Source: Nitrospinota bacterium
GTDB taxonomy: Bacteria > JADFOP01 > DATKYB01
Direction of reading: 5' to 3'
Assembly (NCBI GenBank): GCA_035528715.1
Contig: DATKYB010000048.1
Span: 1 to 31,088 of the forward strand
DNA: 31,088 nt
A program made the translations under genes and the position numbers. How positions within the stretch are numbered: position 1 is the stretch's first letter; each line of letters opens with the position of its first letter. The notes below the pieces were generated by a model. The model was given only the letters and a program-made list of their open reading frames with translations. It searched no databases and had not been told where the DNA came from. Shown here one piece after another: positions 26,085-31,088 of the stretch.

Positions 26085-27293
26085 ATGGGTAAAATTGTAG
26101 CGATAACAGGGAATTCAGCAGCAGCAGAGGCTATGAGGCAGATCAATCCAGATGTCTGCGCTGCTTACCCCATAACTCCCTCCACACAGGTTATGGAAGA
26201 GTTTTCTCAGTACGTAGCCGATGGGATTGTGAATACGGAACTCGTTACTGTGGAGAGCGAGCATAGTGCCATGAGTGCCTGTATTGGCGCAGCAGCAGCA
26301 GGGGGGAGGGTAATGACCGCCACATCAGCCAATGGCATGGCACTGATGTGGGAGATGCTCTATATTGCCTCAGGTTTAAGAACACCCTTGGTTTTGACTC
26401 TGGTTAACAGGGCCCTGAGCGCACCGATTAATATTCACGGTGACCATAGCGATGGTATGGGTGCAAGGGATTCTGGCTGGATTCAGCTCTACTCAGAAAA
26501 CTCCCAGGAGACATATGATAATCTCTTGCAGGCTTTTCCTATAGGTGAACATGAAGATGTCCGCCTTCCTGTCATGGTCTGCTTGGATGGCTTTATCATC
26601 AGCCACTCTATTGAGAATATGGAGATGCTTGAGAATGAGGAAGTTCAGAAGTTTATTGGGAAGTATAAACCACACTATCCGCTTCTTGATGTGGACCATC
26701 CTGTAACCTATGGCGCATTAAATCTTACCGATTACTACATGGAGTTTAAAAGACAGCAGGTGGAAGCCATGAAGCATGCCAAGGGCGTTATTCTTGATGT
26801 GAGCAAAAGATTTAAGGAGCTAAGTGGCAGGGATTACCCGCTTTTTAGGGAATACATGATGGAGGATGCAGAGGTTGCCATCGTTGTCCTCGGTTCTGCG
26901 TGTGGAACAGCCCAGGCATCCGTTGATAGACTGAGAGCAAAAGGAATTAAAGCCGGGCTGATTAAACTCAGGGTATTCAGGCCTTTTCCTTTCTATGAGA
27001 TTATTGATGCCCTCTCACACGTTAAGGCAGTTGCTGTTCTTGATAGGGCAGATTCCTTTGGTGCGATGGGAGGACCGGTATTCCAGGAAGTGAGATCTGC
27101 TCTTTTAGAATTGAAGGAGTCACCAAAGGTGATAAACTTTATTTATGGTCTTGGAGGAAGAAATCTTGCTGTGGAGGAGATAAACTGGGCATACAATGAG
27201 CTCTTAAAGATTGTAAAGACAGGGAAGGTTGAGAGACTGACAGATTATCTTGGGGTAAGAGATTATAAGGAGGCAAAGAAATGGCTAGCTTAA
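26085..27293 (+). CDS. porA: Pyruvate:ferredoxin oxidoreductase, alpha subunit
   Basis: The 402-residue alpha chain has the pyrimidine-side TPP domain: 'CAAYPITPSTQVMEEFSQYV', 'TVESEHSAMSACIGAAAAGG' with the TPP-activating glutamate, and 'TATSANGMALMWEMLY'. The transketolase C-terminal-like domain (from about 265) follows with 'AIVVLGSACGTAQASVDRL'. The IHGDHSDGMGARDSGW stretch is typical of pyruvate rather than 2-oxoglutarate enzymes, so pyruvate oxidation to acetyl-CoA is the likely reaction. porB overlaps the end by 13 bases. Confidence 0.95.
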   Translation: MGKIVAITGNSAAAEAMRQINPDVCAAYPITPSTQVMEEFSQYVADGIVNTELVTVESEHSAMSACIGAAAAGGRVMTATSANGMALMWEMLYIASGLRTPLVLTLVNRALSAPINIHGDHSDGMGARDSGWIQLYSENSQETYDNLLQAFPIGEHEDVRLPVMVCLDGFIISHSIENMEMLENEEVQKFIGKYKPHYPLLDVDHPVTYGALNLTDYYMEFKRQQVEAMKHAKGVILDVSKRFKELSGRDYPLFREYMMEDAEVAIVVLGSACGTAQASVDRLRAKGIKAGLIKLRVFRPFPFYEIIDALSHVKAVAVLDRADSFGAMGGPVFQEVRSALLELKESPKVINFIYGLGGRNLAVEEINWAYNELLKIVKTGKVERLTDYLGVRDYKEAKKWLA

Positions 27294-28213
27294 AGGAGTT
27301 ATCAAAAAAACAATCCGTTCTCAAAGGAGGTCACAGACTCTGTTCTGGCTGTGGAATCCCCCTTATTGTAAAACAGGTTCTTTTAGGCACAGATGACCCT
27401 GTTATCATATGTACAGCCACAGGCTGCCTTGAGGTCGCCACAACTATCTATCCCTATTCAGCATGGAGGATGCCCTGGATTCACAGCGCCTTTGAAAATG
27501 CTGCAGCAACCATAAGCGGTGTTGAGTCCATGTATCAATCCTTAAAGAGGCAGGGAAAGATTCCAAAGGATAAGAGGATAAGATTCGTTGCCTTTGGCGG
27601 CGATGGAGGAACCTATGATATTGGTCTTCAATCGCTGTCAGGTGCTTTGGAGCGAAGGCACGACTTTCTCTATGTCTGTTATGATAACGGTGCCTACATG
27701 AACACAGGTGTTCAGCGCTCCAGCTCTACTCCTTATGGTGCGGCTTCATCAACAACCCCTGTAGGTAAAGTTCGGTTGGGAAAACAGCATTTTCATAAAG
27801 ACTTGACAGCGATTATTGTTGCCCACAATATTCCCTATGCTGCTCAGGCCTCTCCAGCTTTTTGGATGGATATGACAAAAAAGACCAAAAGGGCGCTGGA
27901 TACGGAGGGCCCTACCTTTATCAATACCATGTCAAACTGTAACCTCGGGTGGAAGAACAGGCCTAACGAGACAGTAAAGTTACTCAAGATAGCTGTAGAT
28001 ACCTGTTACTGGCCTTTATATGAGGTAATTGATGGTGAGTGGAAATTAACCTATAAGCCAAAGAAAAAGATTCCTATAATTGATTGGCTTAAGCTGCAGG
28101 GACGATTCAAGCACCTCTTAAAACCGGAAAACAAGGGAGTTGTTGACAAGATTCAAGAACATGTTGATAGAGACTGGGAAAAGCTTCTAAAGAGATGCGG
28201 TGAGACCGCATAA
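27281..28213 (+). CDS. porB: Pyruvate:ferredoxin oxidoreductase, beta subunit
   Basis: The 310-residue beta chain binds the TPP pyrophosphate and the proximal [4Fe-4S] cluster. Cysteines are in 'CSGCGIPLIV' and 'CTATGCLEV', and again in 'NTMSNCNLGW'; the TPP motif is 'GDGGTYDIGLQSLSGALER'. The start overlaps porA and has AAGGAGG nearby. This closes the operon; a tRNA-Asn gene follows 63 bases downstream with its own promoter. Confidence 0.95.
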   Translation: MASLKELSKKQSVLKGGHRLCSGCGIPLIVKQVLLGTDDPVIICTATGCLEVATTIYPYSAWRMPWIHSAFENAAATISGVESMYQSLKRQGKIPKDKRIRFVAFGGDGGTYDIGLQSLSGALERRHDFLYVCYDNGAYMNTGVQRSSSTPYGAASSTTPVGKVRLGKQHFHKDLTAIIVAHNIPYAAQASPAFWMDMTKKTKRALDTEGPTFINTMSNCNLGWKNRPNETVKLLKIAVDTCYWPLYEVIDGEWKLTYKPKKKIPIIDWLKLQGRFKHLLKPENKGVVDKIQEHVDRDWEKLLKRCGETA

Positions 28214-28216
28214 GTC

Positions 28217-28245
28217 TTGACAATTTTCCTAAAAGGTGTTAATTC
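28217..28245 (+). promoter_or_regulatory. Promoter for tRNA-Asn
   Basis: A perfect TTGACA (28217-28222) is followed by a 17-base spacer and TAATTC (28240-28245), preceded by TGT. The start would be near 28252, about 25 bases before the tRNA. Confidence 0.45.
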
Positions 28246-28276
28246 TTGAATTGTTGAGTTCAAGTGAGCAAAGGGT

Positions 28277-28352
28277 TCCCCAGTAGCTCAGTTGGCAGAG
28301 CAGGTGGCTGTTAACCACCGTGTCGCTGGTTCGAGTCCGGCCTGGGGAGCCA
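28277..28352 (+). tRNA. tRNA-Asn (anticodon GTT)
   Basis: The acceptor TCCCCAG pairs with CTGGGGA, and the anticodon stem GGTGG/CCACC closes the loop CTGTTAA (GTT). CCA is encoded. Its last 20 bases and the four that follow are repeated at 28682-28705. Confidence 0.95.
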
Positions 28353-28356
28353 GAAA
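28333..28356 (+). repeat. Left copy of 24-bp tRNA-Asn 3'-end repeat (attL-like)
   Basis: It begins GAGTCCGGCCTGGGGAGCCA and continues AGAAA-like into the first bases after the tRNA. It recurs exactly at 28682-28705, in the same orientation, 349 bases further on. Confidence 0.85.
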
Positions 28357-28392
28357 ATAAAAGGTCCCCCTTTTCGGGGGATTTTTATTTTC
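28353..28392 (+). terminator. Terminator directly after tRNA-Asn
   Basis: GAAAATAAAA (28353-28362) pairs with TTTTATTTTC (28383-28392), and TCCCCC with GGGGGA in between, around a TTTT loop. The GC-rich stem followed by TTTTT makes a classic intrinsic terminator. Confidence 0.85.
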
Positions 28393-28432
28393 TGAGCTCT
28401 GTTGACGGCAAGAATCCGTGTGAGGAGACCTT

Positions 28433-28657
28433 GTGAATCATTGGTGGGTTTACATAATCGAGAAGAAGAACAAGTTCTATGTTGGAATCACTACGGACAT
28501 CAGCAATCGCCTTCGTCAGCATGGCCATCCCCCACTTCTCTATAAGGAATGCCTTATTTCACGAGACCAAGCAGTTGCACGTGAGAAAAAAATTAAAGGC
28601 TGGTCGCATAAAAAGAAATTGGAGCTAATTACAAAAGCCTCCTCACAACAAAGGTGA
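28433..28657 (+). CDS. Small GIY-YIG nuclease domain protein
   Basis: This 74-residue single-domain GIY-YIG protein has its halves as 'VYI' (residues 6-8) and 'YVGIT' (16-20), the catalytic Arg26 and the metal-binding Glu51 in 'AREKKIKGW'. It belongs to a short UvrC-like/YhbQ-like subfamily without the 'GAKYTR' loop seen in longer members. The start is GTG with GAGGAG 5 bases upstream. It is the only gene inside the unit bounded by the duplicated tRNA-Asn 3' end. Whether it cuts DNA to move the unit is unknown; stand-alone GIY-YIG domains are often of unknown function. Confidence 0.82.
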   Translation: MNHWWVYIIEKKNKFYVGITTDISNRLRQHGHPPLLYKECLISRDQAVAREKKIKGWSHKKKLELITKASSQQR

Positions 28658-28661
28658 GTTC

Positions 28662-28681
28662 ACCCTGAGCGAAGCCGAAGG
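28662..28681. repeat. CCCTGAGCGAAGCCGAAGGG motif abutting the right tRNA repeat
   Basis: This 20-base sequence, with CCCT/AGGG ends and an inner GCGAAGC mini-hairpin, sits between the GIY-YIG stop and the second tRNA-Asn 3' copy. Similar sequences are, to my recollection, common dispersed repeats in many bacterial genomes, often near GIY-YIG genes. Confidence 0.5.
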
Positions 28682-28705
28682 GAGTCCGGCCTGGGGAGCC
28701 AGAAA
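28682..28705 (+). repeat. Right copy of tRNA-Asn 3'-end repeat (attR-like)
   Basis: An exact 24-base repeat of 28333-28356, including the T-arm 3' half, acceptor 3' strand, discriminator and CCA. The rest of a tRNA is absent upstream of it, so it is not a functional gene. Confidence 0.85.
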
Positions 28706-28744
28706 TTCTAACTTATTTATATTGAATAAGTAATCCAGATGATT

Positions 28745-28770
28745 GCCTGTTCTATATGAATAGGCTTTTT
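28745..28770 (+). terminator. Intrinsic terminator downstream of the GIY-YIG unit
   Basis: GCCTGTTC (28745-28752) pairs with GAATAGGC (28758-28765) with one G-T pair, followed by TTTTT. It may have been the original terminator of the tRNA-Asn transcript before the unit was inserted. Confidence 0.7.
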
Positions 28771-28963
28771 CTTTATCTGACAAAGTATTAAAGGCTTAGG
28801 GCATTACTTTTTTAAATGAATTTTTATTCAAATCCTCTCTCTTTTCAGTTTATTTATAAAGCTCTTTTATTTCTTGATTATAACCTCTCTTCCTCTCTAA
28901 ATGCGCCATTATTTAATAGGCTTTATTTAACAGCATTTGGAGCCATTATTGGCTAGGACTCGT

Positions 28964-29030
28964 AGTAGTCGTAATTGGAAGAATTGGCTGTTAACCAAAA
29001 TCTGGCGAGAATTGGGCAGGTGAGCAGATA
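28964..29030 (+). pseudogene. Possible decayed tRNA-Asn remnant
   Basis: TGGCTGTTAACCA (28985-28997) is identical to the anticodon arm of the intact tRNA-Asn (28305-28317). The flanks 'AGTAG...ATTGGAAGAA' and 'CTGG..CGAG' align loosely to its D- and T-arms with gaps. No cloverleaf can form. Confidence 0.35.
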
Positions 29031-29196
29031 ATTTATCTCTGGTTAACGAAGAGATCAATCATGAATCAATCAAGAAATGGGATTCTCTAAAATTTCTACA
29101 AAATAAAAAATGCAATTTCAATGAATTAATGTTATTTTTAAAAGAAAAGGTTTTTTAAGGGGATTGCCAATAACTAAGATAAGGGGATAGATTCGT

Positions 29197-30219
29197 ATGA
29201 TTCTGGATGCCTTTTTGGGGTTATTTTCAAATGATATTGCCGTTGATCTTGGAACATCTAATACACTTGTTTATCTGAAGGTAAAAGGCATTGTGCTAAG
29301 CGAACCTTCAGTTGTAGTTATCAAAAAGGATAACAACCAAGTTCTGGCAGTTGGAACCGAGGCAAAAGCGATGCTTGGGAGAACCCCTGGGAATATTATT
29401 CCCATACGGCCAATGAAGGACGGTGTTATGGCAAATTATGAGGTCACAGAAGCAATGCTCCGCTATTTTATAAGAAAGGTTCATCATAGAAGGATATTTG
29501 TCCGTCCAAGAATCATTATATGTGTTCCTAGGGGGGTTACCCAGGTTGAAAAAAGGGCTGTAAAGAATTCTGCAGAATCTGCTGGAGCCAGGGAGGTATA
29601 TCTTATTGAAGAACCTATGGCTGCTGCAATAGGTGTTGGGATTGATGTTAAGAAACCATATGGGAATATGATATTAGATATAGGAGGTGGCACTACAGAA
29701 GTAGCTGTAATCTCCCTTTCAGGTATAGTCCTTAGCAAGTCTGTAAGGGTAGGGGGCGATTTTATGGATGAGAGTATTGTAAATTATTTACGAAAAAAAT
29801 ATAGCCTCCTTATAGGAGAAAGGACAGCAGAAGAGATAAAAATTAAGATCGGTTCTGCCTATCCCCTTGAGGAAAGCTTAAGCATGGAGGCTAAAGGGAG
29901 GCATCTGGTTGATGGTATTCCAAAGACTTTTCAAATAACAGATGAAGAGATAAGAAATGCCCTTTCTGAATCTATCTTTACTATCGTAAGGGCTGTGAAG
30001 GATGCTCTGGAAAAAACACCACCTGAACTCGCCTCTGATATTGTGGATAGGGGTATCCTTTTGGTGGGAGGAGGGGCCCTGCTGAGGGGTTTAGATATTT
30101 TCCTCAGGGAAGAAACAGGCCTTCCTGTTACTGTAGCTGAAAATCCTCTCTCTGCCGTTGTTCAAGGAGCGGGGAAGTGTCTTGATGAGCTAGATTTTTT
30201 AAAAAAGATTTCAATATAA
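29197..30219 (+). CDS. mreB: Rod shape-determining protein MreB
   Basis: This 340-residue bacterial actin organises the elongasome under the inner membrane. The phosphate-1 loop is '[13 protein letters not shown]' near residue 15, and phosphate-2 starts at Asp161 ('[14 protein letters not shown]'). The membrane-binding amphipathic N-terminus ([13 protein letters not shown]) is present. The length is standard and all core motifs are intact. The ATG follows GGGGA. mreC, mreD, the PBP2 gene and rodA usually follow, but here mreB is followed by a structured repeat and a convergent gene, so it is detached from its usual cluster or is a second copy. Confidence 0.96.
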   Translation: MILDAFLGLFSNDIAVDLGTSNTLVYLKVKGIVLSEPSVVVIKKDNNQVLAVGTEAKAMLGRTPGNIIPIRPMKDGVMANYEVTEAMLRYFIRKVHHRRIFVRPRIIICVPRGVTQVEKRAVKNSAESAGAREVYLIEEPMAAAIGVGIDVKKPYGNMILDIGGGTTEVAVISLSGIVLSKSVRVGGDFMDESIVNYLRKKYSLLIGERTAEEIKIKIGSAYPLEESLSMEAKGRHLVDGIPKTFQITDEEIRNALSESIFTIVRAVKDALEKTPPELASDIVDRGILLVGGGALLRGLDIFLREETGLPVTVAENPLSAVVQGAGKCLDELDFLKKISI

Positions 30220-30236
30220 ATATTTATAAAAGATGT

Positions 30237-30266
30237 GTCCTTTTCTTGCTTGTCCAAGAAAAGGAC
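30237..30266. terminator. Perfect 12-bp hairpin after mreB
   Basis: GTCCTTTTCTTG (30237-30248) pairs perfectly with CAAGAAAAGGAC (30255-30266) around a six-base loop, 17 bases after the mreB stop. There is no T run on the plus strand and only a short one on the minus strand, so its strength as a terminator is uncertain. Confidence 0.5.
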
Positions 30267-30279
30267 GAAAAGAAGGACG

Positions 30280-30407
30280 CCCCCTCGATTTTCTTAACGG
30301 TATTTGACTTTGTTCGCTCGGAGAAGCAACAAACTCGAGCTTTGCTCTCAGACAGTTGCTTCTCTTTTCCTCGCTCACTTGTCAAATCCCTAAAAATCGA
30401 AAGGGGG
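30280..30407. repeat. Large imperfect inverted repeat (MITE/REP-like)
   Basis: Four paired blocks nest in order: CCCCC/GGGGG (30280-30284, 30403-30407), CGATTTT/AAAATCG (30286-30292, 30393-30399), ATTTGAC/GTCAAAT (30302-30308, 30381-30387) and AGAAGCAAC/GTTGCTTCT (30322-30330, 30355-30363). A diverged direct repeat follows, units about 59 bases apart (30365-30420 and 30424-30480). It encodes nothing obvious. Confidence 0.6.
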
Positions 30408-30490
30408 AATTAAAAAATCCATACTTTCCTCATTCGCTGGAAAAATTCCTAAAAAGCAAAAGGGGAGATTAGAAAACTTCTTGATTTCCT

Positions 30491-31088
30491 CTATAACCTA
30501 TTTTTACTTAAGAATTCCTCTGGCGTATTAAAAGCAGTAAGGAAAAGAGGAGTGCCAGCAAAGGAAAGAGGAGAAACCGGGCCAATAGTCATAAAAGAAT
30601 ATTGTCGGGAAGCTATATCAAAAGCGCTGTGAGGATCACGAAATGATTGATAAAGTTTAAGAGCATTAGGGTCTCCTCCAATGATTTCTTTTAGGGACAT
30701 AAACTCAGTCCCTAAAGCCAAACCGAATCCAAAGAAGAAGATTCTCAGTTGACCAATAATCTCTCTATGCAAACTTGACAAGGTTTGGCTAATGAACATC
30801 CATCCAAGCCCATATTTTCGTGTTGTGCGAACAGCATCCATAAGGGAATTTCTAACGCTTTCTTGGGCTTCGTTTTCTATCTTTTCTCTCGGAGCTAGCC
30901 TATGTGCTTCGTCTAAGATAACAAGTGTATTTAAGAATTGATTTTTCCTATACGCACCCTCTGCTAAATAAGTTAATCCATCAAGTAAACGTTTTATGAT
31001 TAGAGCTTGAATTGTATCGTTCCAAAATAAACCCGTTGCCATTTCGCGGGAGAGATCTATGATCACCACAGGGCGTTTTGATGTTTGA
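30491..31088 (-). CDS. HerA-like ATP-binding protein, 5' partial
   Basis: The frame stays open to the window edge, so only the C-terminal 199 or so residues are visible; the GTG at 31069 is internal. The visible part is the second half of a HerA/FtsK-superfamily ATPase (DUF87-type). It has the Walker B strand 'NTLVILDEAHRLAP', the arginine-finger and sensor region 'AVRTTRKYGLGWMFISQTLS' and a C-terminal stretch 'FRDPHSAFDIASRQYSFMTI'. Such proteins form hexameric DNA translocases; in bacteria they occur with nucleases in DNA repair or defence systems. The partner, if any, lies to the right, outside the window. Confidence 0.78.
   Translation of the reverse strand, partial: QTSKRPVVIIDLSREMATGLFWNDTIQALIIKRLLDGLTYLAEGAYRKNQFLNTLVILDEAHRLAPREKIENEAQESVRNSLMDAVRTTRKYGLGWMFISQTLSSLHREIIGQLRIFFFGFGLALGTEFMSLKEIIGGDPNALKLYQSFRDPHSAFDIASRQYSFMTIGPVSPLSFAGTPLFLTAFNTPEEFLSKNRL

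Larger units (their letters stand above)
28357..28705 (+). mobile_element. Candidate GIY-YIG mini-element at the tRNA-Asn 3' end
   Basis: The 349-bp unit contains a terminator hairpin, one GIY-YIG gene and the sequence CCCTGAGCGAAGCCGAAGGG (28662-28681). It ends with a second exact copy of the tRNA 3' end. The structure resembles an element integrated at a tRNA gene with duplicated att cores, but no integrase is present. An incomplete tandem tRNA duplication is the alternative. Confidence 0.5.
28706..29196. other. Gene-free region between the GIY-YIG unit and mreB (491 bp)
   Basis: Apart from the terminator, I see no gene. It contains a tRNA-Asn-like remnant near 28964-29030 and two inverted repeats: GTTAACCA/TGGTTAAC (28990-28997 and 29040-29047) and AGATAA-N1-TTATCT (29026-29038). 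No clear mreB promoter could be picked. Confidence 0.6.
30220..30490. other. Intergenic region between convergent mreB and HerA-like gene
   Basis: This 271-base gene-free stretch is filled by a perfect 12-bp hairpin, a nested inverted repeat and a degenerate 59-base direct repeat, with no open frame. Confidence 0.6.

Noticed and set aside
28245-28264. CTTGAA/TTCAAG inverted repeat before tRNA-Asn as a regulator site
   Set aside because: It overlaps the presumed transcription start and could be chance in AT-rich DNA; there is no supporting context.

Overview
This is an AT-rich bacterial chromosome segment of about 31 kb. It holds mostly conserved core genes plus a few unusual arrangements. 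The cell looks diderm and motile: it has an ExbB/ExbD/TonB-type energy-transducing cluster, stator genes motA/motB, a PilZ protein and type IV pilins. A four-subunit pyruvate:ferredoxin oxidoreductase suggests anaerobic metabolism. The signal recognition particle RNA is the long form with an Alu domain, and the neighbourhood SRP RNA-dnaX-ybaB-recR is ancient bacterial synteny. I cannot assign a phylum from sequence alone; a deltaproteobacterial, Nitrospirota-like or related candidate lineage (for example Schekmanbacteria) is a guess.

Layout. 1-2817 (+): end of a TPR protein, then exbB/tolQ, exbD/tolR and tonB-like genes. 2821-5005 (-): operon pilZ-motA-motB, convergent with the tonB-like gene, with a sigma28-like promoter. 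5341-10152 (+): larE behind a promoter whose spacer is a palindrome, a B12-binding radical SAM protein, an SCP2-domain protein, a HypE-like AIR-synthase-family protein and a short N-acetylglutamate synthase. 10305-14063 (+): an M23 endopeptidase, an intrinsic terminator and secA. 14135-16278 (+): a nitrilase-family amidase and a glycosyltransferase. 16292-16912 (-): a PmtA-like methyltransferase. 17171-18485 (+): queE-queC for 7-deazaguanine synthesis. 18555-19374 (-): two tandem type IV pilins with a consensus sigma54 promoter. 19816-22518 (+): serS, four different tRNA-Ser genes, panD, tRNA-Arg(GCG) and the SRP RNA. 22547-25142 (+): dnaX-ybaB-recR. 25192-28213 (+): porGDAB. 28277-28770 (+): tRNA-Asn followed by a GIY-YIG nuclease gene, then a second copy of the tRNA 3' end. 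29197-30219 (+): mreB without mreC/mreD. 30237-30480: a structured repeat. 30491-31088 (-): end of a HerA-like ATPase.

Three arrangements stand out. The first is a serine-decoding module in which seryl-tRNA synthetase is followed by tRNA-Ser genes for UGA, GCU, CGA and GGA. The second is a 349-bp unit at tRNA-Asn carrying a GIY-YIG gene and bounded by a 24-bp duplication of the tRNA 3' end, which looks like a tiny tRNA-targeted element without an integrase. The third is a tandem pilin duplication that includes the promoter region: one copy keeps a perfect sigma54 promoter but a weak ribosome binding site, and the other has a broken promoter but a perfect Shine-Dalgarno sequence.
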